This document shows, piece after piece, positions 8,884 to 16,511 of a stretch of DNA of 16,620 bases. This DNA comes from Flavobacteriales bacterium (GTDB lineage: Bacteria; Bacteroidota; Bacteroidia; Flavobacteriales_G; Salibacteraceae). Made by a program: the position numbers and the translations under genes. The notes below the pieces were generated by a model, which saw only the letters and a program-made list of their open reading frames with translations, was not told the origin of the DNA and ran no database searches. The DNA is taken from contig DNTB01000087.1 of assembly GCA_003499525.1 (NCBI GenBank), positions 1 through 16,620 on the forward strand. The letters are read 5' to 3'. Numbering within the stretch: position 1 is the first letter of the stretch; each line of letters opens with the position of its first letter.

Positions 8884-8918
8884 GCCAATGATTCAACATA
8901 AAACCTTCCTCGATAGCT

Positions 8919-8926
8919 TAACTTAG
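8919..8926 (+). promoter_or_regulatory. Possible weak -7 element before rpoN
   Basis: TAACTTAG differs from TAnnTTTG at one position and ends nine bases before the rpoN ATG, inside the 52-bp asnS-rpoN gap. It may let rpoN be transcribed separately from asnS. No clear -33 box is visible. Confidence 0.25.
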
Positions 8927-8935
8927 CAGCACAGA

Positions 8936-10390
8936 ATGGCACTTAAACAGAACTTACAACTCAAGCTGCAACAAAAGTTGTCTCCTCAGCAGATCCAGTT
9001 GATGAAACTGCTGCAGGTTCCAACAGCTGCCATCGAACAGAGAATCAAGGAAGAACTCGAAGACAATCCGGCGTTGGAAGAAAGATCTGATGATCTCAAT
9101 ACAGTAGAAGAAGAAGAGTACAGTGACGTTTATGATGAGGTTGGAGAGGCGGAACAGGAATTTGACTTCTCTGACTATGTCGATGATGACGACATTCCCG
9201 ACTACAGGCTTTATTCCCAAAACAAAGGAGCAGATGAAGAGGACCGGTCGGTTCCTGTGGCTATGGGGGTTTCTTTTGTTGAAACTCTAACGGATCAATT
9301 TCATCTTCAGCATTTAACCGAGAAGGAGCGCCAAATAGGAGACATGATCATCGGAAACCTGGACGAATCGGGGTATTTGAGGCGCGATATTGACGCCCTT
9401 GCGGATGATTTGGCTTTTACGGCAAATATCATGGCCGAGCCCGAAGAAATAGAAGAGGTCCTGAAAAAAATACAGGAGTTGGATCCTCCAGGTGTGGGAG
9501 CACGGGATTTGCGCGAATGCCTGCTTCTCCAACTACAGCGAAAGGAGGATCTTGATGAAGTTATTGAAACTTCAACAAAAATCATCAGCAATTCCTTCGA
9601 TGAATTCTCCAAGAAGCATTACAATAAGATCCTCACCAAATTCGACATCTCCGAAGAACTCCTTCGAGAGAGCATTGATGAAATAAAAAGCCTGAACCCC
9701 AAACCCGGAAATACGGGGGCTACTTCCGGTGCGTCGGCTTCCACCATTGTTCCTGATTATATTCTCTCTGTTACCGATTCTAAACTCACTGTAACCCTCA
9801 ATGGAAGGAATGCTCCTGATTTGAAGGTCAGTAAAAAGTACGGTGATATGATTTCCGACTTGAAAAAAGGGGCAAAACCGAATAAGGAAACTAAGGACGC
9901 TTTAGTATTTATCAAGCAGAAACTCGACTCTGCAAAGTGGTTCATAGATGCCATTAAGCAACGCCAACAAACCCTAATGCTCACTATGGAGGCCATCATG
10001 GAGTATCAGCGAGAGTTCTTCCTTTCAGGAGATGAAACTAAGATTAAACCCATGATACTCAAAGACATCGCTGAGAAAATTGATATGGATATCTCCACGG
10101 TTTCCAGGGTGGCAAATAGCAAATATGTCCTAACCCCTTACGGCACTTTGCCCTTGAAGTTTTTCTTTTCCGAATCGTTGACCACACAAAGCGGTGAAGA
10201 AGTCTCTTCTCGGGAAATCAAACACATTCTGAAAACCCTGATTGAAGAGGAGAACAAGAGAAAACCATTGACAGATGAAAAACTAGGTCTTTTGCTCAAA
10301 GACAAAGGGTACAACATTGCACGTCGAACCGTGGCAAAATACCGTGAACAACTCAATATTCCAGTAGCCCGACTGCGCAAACAACTCTGA
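8936..10390 (+). CDS. rpoN: RNA polymerase sigma-54 factor
   Basis: This 484-residue sigma-54 directs RNA polymerase to -24/-12 promoters and needs AAA+ activators. Region I (about 1-50) is the glutamine/leucine-rich activator-contact segment, beginning LKQNLQLKLQQKLSPQQIQL and ending ELEDNPALE. A very acidic linker (about 50-100, many Asp/Glu) matches region II. The core-binding and DNA-binding parts follow, and the diagnostic RpoN box ARRTVAKYRE lies at about 462-471 near the C-terminus. Length matches the family (477 in E. coli). Its stop TGA shares its last base with the start ATG of the PAP2-like gene, so the two are probably translationally coupled. No bEBP activator and no -24/-12 site (GG-N10-GC type) is evident in this window. 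Confidence 0.98.
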   Translation: MALKQNLQLKLQQKLSPQQIQLMKLLQVPTAAIEQRIKEELEDNPALEERSDDLNTVEEEEYSDVYDEVGEAEQEFDFSDYVDDDDIPDYRLYSQNKGADEEDRSVPVAMGVSFVETLTDQFHLQHLTEKERQIGDMIIGNLDESGYLRRDIDALADDLAFTANIMAEPEEIEEVLKKIQELDPPGVGARDLRECLLLQLQRKEDLDEVIETSTKIISNSFDEFSKKHYNKILTKFDISEELLRESIDEIKSLNPKPGNTGATSGASASTIVPDYILSVTDSKLTVTLNGRNAPDLKVSKKYGDMISDLKKGAKPNKETKDALVFIKQKLDSAKWFIDAIKQRQQTLMLTMEAIMEYQREFFLSGDETKIKPMILKDIAEKIDMDISTVSRVANSKYVLTPYGTLPLKFFFSESLTTQSGEEVSSREIKHILKTLIEEENKRKPLTDEKLGLLLKDKGYNIARRTVAKYREQLNIPVARLRKQL

Positions 10391-11007
10391 TGAGAATCGC
10401 AGCTCAAATTCTTTCTTATGTGGTTCATCCCGTTTTATTGGGCACAGTAGCTACCTTTTATCTTCTTTATCTTCCATCCACTTATATCTACTATACTATT
10501 CCGGCTGAGGTTAAAAGATTCGTTCTACTTCTCACAATTTTCTCAACCGTTATTATTCCAGTGCTCTTTACATGGTATTTATTTCAAACCAGAAAAATCA
10601 TCTCATTGCAAATGGCAAACCGGGCAGAGCGGATCATACCTCTTGTTATGGGGACCTCTTCCTATTTTGTCCTGTACTGGCTTTTATACCGAATTGGAAC
10701 ACCAGCACTGATGAATACCGTCGTCCTTGTAGCTACCATTTTGGTCGCGTCTGCTCTAATCATTACCCAATTTGTGAAAATCAGTATCCATGTAATGGGT
10801 GCTGCCGGTTTGGTTGGAATTCTCTACGGCCTTCAAATCATGCATGTGGCCGATGACCTTTATCTCCTCGCGACTCTTATAGGTGTGACGGGAATAGTAG
10901 GAACAACTCGAATTTATTTAGGGGCACACAGTATAGTGCAAGTCGCTCTGGGTGCGCTAGTCGGGTTTTTAGTACCCATGATAGCTATGATATTTGGCTT
11001 GAGCTAA
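10390..11007 (+). CDS. PAP2-like integral membrane protein (degenerate phosphatase motifs)
   Basis: This 205-residue, highly hydrophobic protein has about six predicted membrane helices. Its layout resembles the small PAP2-superfamily proteins common in Bacteroidota: an early SYVVHPVLLGT segment, a central MANRAERIIPL loop (about 76-86), KISIHVMGAAGLVG (about 129-142) and TRIYLGAHSIVQVALGALVGF near the C-terminus. Canonical PAP2 phosphatases have KxxxxxxRP, PSGH and SRxxxxxHxxxD. Here PSGH is replaced by KISIHVMG, and the third motif keeps R and H but has Q where Asp is expected (HSIVQ). Lipid phosphatase activity is therefore uncertain. The start codon overlaps the rpoN stop by one base (TGATG), and its own stop interlocks with the stop of the convergent barrel gene. 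The substrate is unknown. Confidence 0.8.
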   Translation: MRIAAQILSYVVHPVLLGTVATFYLLYLPSTYIYYTIPAEVKRFVLLLTIFSTVIIPVLFTWYLFQTRKIISLQMANRAERIIPLVMGTSSYFVLYWLLYRIGTPALMNTVVLVATILVASALIITQFVKISIHVMGAAGLVGILYGLQIMHVADDLYLLATLIGVTGIVGTTRIYLGAHSIVQVALGALVGFLVPMIAMIFGLS

Positions 11008-11690
11008 AAGGCCGCTATGGAAATTCCAACAGAAAGTTGGTTCATTCCTCTTCCCCTTCCGGGCTGAAAAAGGCCGGTTAAGTTGTAAAATCCGTAAAGC
11101 CCAACTTTTCCGTAGCTGATCCTGGTATAAACTCCTATTCTATAGTTCAGTACATCAGGAAAGTCATATGTTTTAAGCTTAAGCCTCTCAGATGTAATCA
11201 ATTTATCATGAACATCCAACAAGAAATCAAATCGCGCACCTCCTGTAACCTTTACCCGGTTTCCATTGGCATTTTCAGCTGATCTGTAACGGATTTCGAA
11301 AGGGACACCAACCCATGTTGTGGAGACTTTGTTATTCCTGTAGTCAGGTTCAGCCGACTGCCACGATGAGGTGTCAACACGAGTTCCTGTGGTATCTCTT
11401 CTAATCTGATGATCGCTGTAGTAGCTCTGAGTACTAAGCCCGGCTCCTAAGGCAACCGACATTCCTGTTCGTTCACCCACGGGTTGGTCGAAAAAGAGAG
11501 AGAAATTAAACCCATTGTTGTACCATCGGTAACTTACCCTTTCCGGCTTATCTATAAAAGTTTCCCAACTAATATCGATGATGAAATTATCCATTGCCTC
11601 ATTTCGAGGCGATTCATCATCTTCTTGTGCATTGATTCCTGATAAGAATACCAGTGAAAAAATCGCAAATAAAAGTGAGGTGCGTATCAT
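11004..11690 (-). CDS. Outer membrane beta-barrel protein (hypothetical)
   Basis: This 228-residue product has a signal peptide (about 1-22, ending SGINAQ). It then shows many alternating hydrophobic/polar stretches rich in Gly, Tyr and aromatic residues (for example RTGMSVALGAGLSTQSYY at 74-91, TTWVGVPFEIRYRS, GARFDFLLDV, YRIGVYTRISYGKVGLYGFYNLTGLFQP). It ends NQLSVGISIAAF, with a terminal Phe typical of outer membrane barrels. It fits the broad small outer-membrane beta-barrel families (PorT/OMP_b-brl-like), and I cannot name a specific function. It is divergent from the first FG-GAP gene across 149 bp. A decayed homologous fragment sits at the equivalent position before the second FG-GAP gene, suggesting the barrel and FG-GAP genes were once duplicated together. 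Its TAG stop overlaps the TAA stop of the PAP2-like gene within the four bases CTAA. Confidence 0.8.
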   Translation of the reverse strand: MIRTSLLFAIFSLVFLSGINAQEDDESPRNEAMDNFIIDISWETFIDKPERVSYRWYNNGFNFSLFFDQPVGERTGMSVALGAGLSTQSYYSDHQIRRDTTGTRVDTSSWQSAEPDYRNNKVSTTWVGVPFEIRYRSAENANGNRVKVTGGARFDFLLDVHDKLITSERLKLKTYDFPDVLNYRIGVYTRISYGKVGLYGFYNLTGLFQPGRGRGMNQLSVGISIAAF

Positions 11691-11701
11691 AAAACAGGGC
11701 G

Positions 11702-11709
11702 CAAATGTA
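11702..11709 (-). promoter_or_regulatory. Bacteroidota -7 element before the beta-barrel gene
   Basis: The minus strand reads TACATTTG, the same exact octamer as before the TetR and asnS genes, ending eleven bases before the barrel ATG at 11690. TTTC lies 20 bases upstream as a possible imperfect -33 box. The predicted leader is very short. Confidence 0.5.
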
Positions 11710-11839
11710 GCCTATAATCTCATTTGTAAGAAAATAGGAAACTTTTTACTTTACAACTCGTCTGCATACTATAAATCAGGAACAATTATCACATATCATC
11801 CCAACCCAAAATCGTTACTTTACACTTAAATAAATAAAA

Positions 11840-14053
11840 ATGAAGAAGCTCACTCTAACCCTGCTGGTGATACTACTGCTAGTTTCTGTGGAAAGTAATG
11901 CGCAACATTTTATGTACGCTCGCTGGGACAGTATCACGGTAGAAAAGAATAGTCAACCACTCAAAATGCCCTGGGCCGGCGGATTCAATGCTCCTCAATT
12001 CTCTGAAATTGACCTGAATCAAGATGGAATTCAGGATCTCTTTGTTTTCGATAGGTCAACGGTATTTTCAATTCCTGGGAATAACATCAAAACCTTTCTT
12101 AATCGCGGCACAACAGGTGTAGTAGATTATGAGCGATCGCCTGCATTTGACCGGTACTTTCCATCCAATCTTTCTGACTACGCACAGTTGAGAGATTATA
12201 ACTGCGATGGAAAACCAGACATTTTCACCTATGCTCCAGGAGGTTTTCGCGTTTATACCAATGCAAGTGGACCCAGTGATCTATCATGGGATTTATACAC
12301 TGATTATCTAAGGGCTATAATCTTTGGAGGCTTAAGTGGGGTTTACAATTTATCTGTTGATATTGCAGGGTTCGCTGATTTGGAGAACGACGGAGACCTG
12401 GATATTCTGACATTTAATATCGCGGGTACTTACATTGAAATGTATCAAAACACCACTACGGATTGTGATACTATGATGCATGAACGAAGGAACGGTTGCT
12501 GGGGCAAGTTCTTTGAAAATGCATTAAATGATTCTATCATTCTAAACGGTGCCTGCAAAAGAGGTCGGGCTTTTCGCCATGCGGGTTCAACCATTCTACC
12601 AATAGACATTGACGGCAATGGGATTCATGACCTTTTATTAGGAGATGTTGATTTCTCCGATGTCACCCTCCTTATGAATACCGGAGACGATACGTCAGCA
12701 TTCATGAGCAGTATTGACTACAATTTTCCCAGTTATGACACACCCGTTGACCTGGATTATTTCCCAGCTCCCTATTATCTGGATGTCGATAATGACGGTG
12801 TTAAGGATTTGATCTTTGCACGCAATGATCACAATAAAGGCTTGGATATTGAGAATGCCCATTTCTACAAAAACCTGGGTACTGCAGGAGGGCCAACCAA
12901 CTTCAATCTGCAACAAACCGATTTTTTAGTCGGAGAAATGATCGATGTAGGTACTATGGCCTATCCAGCCATGACCGACATTGACAGCGATGGAGATCAA
13001 GACCTGATCATCTCAAACTACGGATACTTCGATGACCATGATTTTTTCACTTTTCAGTCGACCTATATCGGCCAAATGGCATACTTTGAAAATACCGGCA
13101 GCGACGCCAACCCGGCTTTTAAACTCATCAACAATGATTATCTAAACTTCTCCAACTCCGGTCTGGTGAACATAGTTCCAACATTTGGCGATTTAGATGG
13201 AGATGGGGATGATGATATGCTCATAGGTGAAGTGAACGGAAGTATTCGCTACTACCGCAATGATGCCGTGGGCGGAGTATCCAACTATGTGCTGATAGAT
13301 TCAAATTATTTCGGATTAAATATTCAAACGCACCCGATGCCATTCCTTTATGACATGGATGCAGACGGTCTCTTGGATCTACTGGTCGGACGGCGTGAGG
13401 GTACTATTCATCTTTACCTCAATACTGGCACGAGCACCTCGGCAGATTTTAGCAAGTTGTCCAACAACAAGCTCGGCGGACTGGATTTCTCCGCTCCTGG
13501 TGCGCCAGGTTTTCCGCATCCATTTGTAGCAGATATGGACAACTCGGGAGAAACCATATTGGCCGTTGGAAACAACAGGGGTGAATTACTTTTCTATGAA
13601 GGAATAGATACCAATTTAGGAGGAAACTTTACCTTAAAAGATTCCCTTAAAGTGAGCTATGATGGTCGTGTATCCATCGCAGGTGCGGATTTATTTGCAA
13701 CCGATAGTATGGAGCTTTTAATAGGGCAGGAAACCGGAGGGATGTTTATTATGACATTGGATTCCGCACTTTTCAATTATGACCCTTTTCTCGGGGATAC
13801 ATTAGTATTGGGTATTGCTCCTTCCAAAGAACAGAACCTTACAATTTATCCTAATCCGGCAACCTCAACTCTTATGATCGAAACCCACGGTTTCAGAAAC
13901 AATGAGCTGTTGTGGTTTTACGATTTAACCGGTCGAGCGATACAATCCGTTCTAGTGGATAAAGACTTGTTGACTCTGGACATCAGCCACTTGACAAAAG
14001 GGGTTTACATTCTTCGTGTGGGAACGAAAACAGAAAAGCTCATCATCGAGTAG
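11840..14053 (+). CDS. Secreted FG-GAP/VCBS beta-propeller protein with T9SS sorting domain (paralog 1)
   Basis: This 737-residue protein has a signal peptide (about 1-22, ending SNAQ). The mature part carries eight Asp-rich FG-GAP/VCBS calcium-loop motifs, starting at 58 (DLNQDGIQD), 119, 180, 256, 315, 380, 451 and 505, with a degenerate ninth near 565. This implies an extracellular beta-propeller. Four cysteines (122, 209, 220, 239) are conserved in the neighbouring paralog. The C-terminus (about 668-737: IYPNPA, LWFYDLTGR, LDISHLTKGVYILRV, EKLIIE) is a type A Por secretion sorting domain, so the protein should cross the outer membrane by T9SS and be surface-attached or released. The ligand is unknown; integrin-like FG-GAP proteins often act in adhesion. 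An A-rich leader (AAATAAATAAAA) precedes the ATG with no Shine-Dalgarno. Residues 344-563 lie in a near-identical DNA tract shared with paralog 2. Confidence 0.93.
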   Translation: MKKLTLTLLVILLLVSVESNAQHFMYARWDSITVEKNSQPLKMPWAGGFNAPQFSEIDLNQDGIQDLFVFDRSTVFSIPGNNIKTFLNRGTTGVVDYERSPAFDRYFPSNLSDYAQLRDYNCDGKPDIFTYAPGGFRVYTNASGPSDLSWDLYTDYLRAIIFGGLSGVYNLSVDIAGFADLENDGDLDILTFNIAGTYIEMYQNTTTDCDTMMHERRNGCWGKFFENALNDSIILNGACKRGRAFRHAGSTILPIDIDGNGIHDLLLGDVDFSDVTLLMNTGDDTSAFMSSIDYNFPSYDTPVDLDYFPAPYYLDVDNDGVKDLIFARNDHNKGLDIENAHFYKNLGTAGGPTNFNLQQTDFLVGEMIDVGTMAYPAMTDIDSDGDQDLIISNYGYFDDHDFFTFQSTYIGQMAYFENTGSDANPAFKLINNDYLNFSNSGLVNIVPTFGDLDGDGDDDMLIGEVNGSIRYYRNDAVGGVSNYVLIDSNYFGLNIQTHPMPFLYDMDADGLLDLLVGRREGTIHLYLNTGTSTSADFSKLSNNKLGGLDFSAPGAPGFPHPFVADMDNSGETILAVGNNRGELLFYEGIDTNLGGNFTLKDSLKVSYDGRVSIAGADLFATDSMELLIGQETGGMFIMTLDSALFNYDPFLGDTLVLGIAPSKEQNLTIYPNPATSTLMIETHGFRNNELLWFYDLTGRAIQSVLVDKDLLTLDISHLTKGVYILRVGTKTEKLIIE
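12869..13529 (+). repeat. Near-identical tract shared by the two FG-GAP genes (copy 1)
   Basis: These 661 nt align without gaps to 15324-15984. I count 17 differences by eye (about 97.4% identity). There are perfect runs of 117 nt (12869-12985), 133 nt (13134-13266) and 163 nt (13367-13529). Both edges are sharp, and outside them synonymous differences resume at once. The tract covers codons 344-563 of both genes in the same register. Confidence 0.95.
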
Positions 14054-14085
14054 GAATAAGTAGATTCGCTATTCTGTTGATTGTA

Positions 14086-14188
14086 TTAGTAAATCTGAGT
14101 GCTCAGTCTCGCACCAAGAGCTAAGGACATTCCCGTTTCCCTGCCAATAAATTAATTCTAAAACTGAGATATTGCCTATACCATTGTT
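14086..14188 (-). pseudogene. Decayed remnant of an outer-membrane barrel gene
   Basis: On the minus strand, 14136-14089 encodes TGMSLALGARLSTQIY. This matches TGMSVALGAGLSTQSY (residues 75-90) of the barrel gene at 11004-11690 at 13 of 16 positions and in the same codon register. The 50-nt ungapped DNA alignment 14089-14138 to 11421-11470 has 34 matches by my count. Upstream, an NNG codon trio at 14188-14180 matches residues 58-60. The spacing from there to TGMS is 52 nt instead of 51, so a one-base insertion breaks the frame. A TAA stop follows the match directly (14088-14086). The N-terminus including signal peptide and the C-terminal 60% are absent. The piece is antisense and just upstream of FG-GAP paralog 2, as the intact barrel gene is to paralog 1. 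Confidence 0.72.
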
Positions 14189-14294
14189 CGTAAGTAAGAC
14201 GGCAACCCAACCAACATAATTTTCGTCTACATATAACTGCGGTAAAAATTGTAACAGAAAATCAACTGATACCCTACCACAGTATCTTTTCATT

Positions 14295-16511
14295 ATGAAG
14301 TGTTTTACTTTTTTAATTGGTTTAACTACATTTTTTGCTTCAGGCAACCTCCAGTCCCAGCATTTTAAGTACGCTCGATTGGATACGGTATCGGTTGAAA
14401 AAAATAATTTACCATTAAAAATGCCGTGGGCAGGAGGGTTTAATGCTCCTCAGTTTTCAGAGATTGACATCAATCAGGATGGTATTCAGGATTTGTTTGT
14501 CTTTGACCGCTCTTCGGTTTTTTCAATTCCGGGAAACAACATAAAAACGTTTATAAATACCGGTACTGCGGGAACAATTTCATACGAGCGTACTCCTGCA
14601 TTTGACAAATATTTTCCAGATAATCTTTCCGAATATGCCCAACTACGGGATTTTAATTGCGATGGCAAAGCCGATATATTTTCCTACGCACCTGGTGGAT
14701 TTAGAGTTTATTCTAACGAGAGTAGCTCATCCGATTTAACATGGGGCCTCTACACAAATTACTTAAAGGCTATCATTTTCGGACCAAGTGGCGTTTATAA
14801 TTTATCCTCTGATATTGCCGGAATCGAAGATCTTGAAAATGACGGTGACCTTGACATATTGACCTTTAATATCGGCGCAGCAACATTTATCGAAATGTAT
14901 CAAAATGAGACCAATGACTGCGATACCATGCAATTCGTCAGAAGAAACGGATGTTGGGGTAAATTTTTCGAAAACGCATTAAACGACTCTATCGTGCTGA
15001 ACGCAGCTTGCAAAAGAGGTCGGAGCTTCCGACACGCCGGAAGTACGATTTTACCTATTGATATAGACGGAAATGGCATTCATGATCTACTATTAGGAGA
15101 TGTTGATAATTCTGACGTTACCATGTTAATGAACACTGGAAACGACACTAGTGCTTTTATGAGCAGTGTTGACTATAAGTTCCCAAGCTACGATACACCG
15201 GTCGACATCGATTACTTCCCTGCCCCATTCCATCTCGATGTAGATAACGACGGTGTTAAAGACTTGATTTTTGCTCGAAATGACCGAAACAAAGGACAAG
15301 ACGTTGACAACGCTCATTTCTATAAAAACCTGGGTACTGCAGGAGGGCCAACCAACTTCAATCTGCAACAAACCGATTTTTTAGTCGGAGAAATGATCGA
15401 TGTAGGTACTATGGCCTATCCAGCCATGACCGACATTGACGGTGATGGAGATCAAGACCTGATCATCTCAAACTTCGGTTACTTCGATGACTATGATTTT
15501 TTCACTTTCCAGTCGGCCTACATCAGCCAAATGGCATACTTTGAAAATACCGGCAGCGACGCCAACCCGGCTTTTAAACTCATCAACGATGATTATCTAA
15601 ACTTCTCCAACTCCGGTCTGGTGAACATAGTTCCAACATTTGGCGATTTAGATGGAGATGGGGATGATGATATGCTCATAGGTGAAGTGAACGGAAGTAT
15701 TCGCTACTACCGCAATGATGCTGTGGGCGGAGTATCCAACTATGTGCTGGTAGATTCAAATTATTTCGGATTAAATATTCAGACGTACCCCATGCCATTC
15801 CTCTATGACATGGATGCAGATGGTCTCTTGGATCTACTGGTCGGACGGCGTGAGGGTACTATTCATCTTTACCTCAATACTGGCACGAGCACCTCGGCAG
15901 ATTTTAGCAAGTTGTCCAACAACAAGCTCGGCGGACTGGATTTCTCCGCTCCTGGTGCGCCAGGTTTTCCGCATCCATTTGTAGGAGATTTGGATAACTC
16001 AGGTCAAACCATACTTGCAGTTGCCAATAACAAAGGCGAATTACTTTTTTACGAAGGAATTGATAATAATCTGGGGGGCAACTTCACAAGAAAGGATTCA
16101 TTAAAAGTAATTCACGATGGAAGGTTATCTATTTCTGGTGCTCTACTTTTCGACACCGACAGTCTTGACCTACTTATTGGTCAGGAAACCGGTGGAATGT
16201 TTTTAATGAGCCTCGATTCAGCATTATTTGATTTTGATCCTTTCCTGGGTGATACCGTTTCCTCAGAAGAGGTTTACCCTAATGAACAAGGATTAAGAAT
16301 ATTTCCAAACCCTGCTTCACAGAGTCTTGTATTAGAAACAAGAAGGATTACCAGAAATGATGAAATACTGTGGTTCTATGACATTACCGGGAGACCGGTA
16401 AAATCAGTTAGATTAGATCGTGATGTGATCAGATTGGACATCAAAGATCTTCCTAAAGGAATATACATTTTGCAAGCGGGATCAAAGACACAAAAGCTAG
16501 TTATTGAGTAA
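14295..16511 (+). CDS. Secreted FG-GAP/VCBS beta-propeller protein with T9SS sorting domain (paralog 2)
   Basis: This 738-residue tandem paralog of the gene at 11840-14053 has the same layout. A signal peptide (about 1-22, ending LQSQ) has little resemblance to that of paralog 1, and the mature N-terminus begins QHFKYAR in both style and register. It has eight Asp-rich FG-GAP/VCBS loops, the same four cysteines, and a type A Por sorting domain (IFPNPA, LWFYDITGR, LDIKDLPKGIYILQ, QKLVIE). The two proteins are largely collinear: one-residue indels near 163 and 195 cancel, and paralog 2 is one residue longer near the C-terminal domain. Codons 344-563 are in the near-identical DNA tract, while the rest is similar in protein but diverged in codons. 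TATCTTTT at 14283-14290, one mismatch from the -7 consensus, ends four bases before the ATG. Export by T9SS is likely and the ligand is unknown. Confidence 0.93.
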   Translation: MKCFTFLIGLTTFFASGNLQSQHFKYARLDTVSVEKNNLPLKMPWAGGFNAPQFSEIDINQDGIQDLFVFDRSSVFSIPGNNIKTFINTGTAGTISYERTPAFDKYFPDNLSEYAQLRDFNCDGKADIFSYAPGGFRVYSNESSSSDLTWGLYTNYLKAIIFGPSGVYNLSSDIAGIEDLENDGDLDILTFNIGAATFIEMYQNETNDCDTMQFVRRNGCWGKFFENALNDSIVLNAACKRGRSFRHAGSTILPIDIDGNGIHDLLLGDVDNSDVTMLMNTGNDTSAFMSSVDYKFPSYDTPVDIDYFPAPFHLDVDNDGVKDLIFARNDRNKGQDVDNAHFYKNLGTAGGPTNFNLQQTDFLVGEMIDVGTMAYPAMTDIDGDGDQDLIISNFGYFDDYDFFTFQSAYISQMAYFENTGSDANPAFKLINDDYLNFSNSGLVNIVPTFGDLDGDGDDDMLIGEVNGSIRYYRNDAVGGVSNYVLVDSNYFGLNIQTYPMPFLYDMDADGLLDLLVGRREGTIHLYLNTGTSTSADFSKLSNNKLGGLDFSAPGAPGFPHPFVGDLDNSGQTILAVANNKGELLFYEGIDNNLGGNFTRKDSLKVIHDGRLSISGALLFDTDSLDLLIGQETGGMFLMSLDSALFDFDPFLGDTVSSEEVYPNEQGLRIFPNPASQSLVLETRRITRNDEILWFYDITGRPVKSVRLDRDVIRLDIKDLPKGIYILQAGSKTQKLVIE
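15324..15984 (+). repeat. Near-identical tract shared by the two FG-GAP genes (copy 2)
   Basis: Partner of 12869-13529 at a constant offset of 2455 nt. Of the 17 differences, 8 change an amino acid. Nine of them cluster in an 85-nt patch (15441-15525 here), with clean runs on either side. Confidence 0.95.

Noticed and set aside
14189..14294. Further faint echoes of the barrel protein on the minus strand (VDFLL like FDFLL, LVGLPSYLR like WVGVPFEIR).
   Set aside because: They are short, of low identity, and in an order opposite to that of the intact barrel gene, so they could easily be chance. I kept only 14086-14188 as remnant.
14069..14347. Open frame of 92 codons on the minus strand across the spacer between the FG-GAP genes.
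   Set aside because: It begins inside the FG-GAP paralog 2 signal peptide, has no export signal or promoter, and only part of it resembles the barrel protein before a frameshift. It is a remnant, not a gene.
11840..16511. FG-GAP pair as an antigenic-variation cassette system.
   Set aside because: Conversion here homogenises a conserved part of two full-length genes. There are no silent partial cassettes, recombination sites or invertases in the window.
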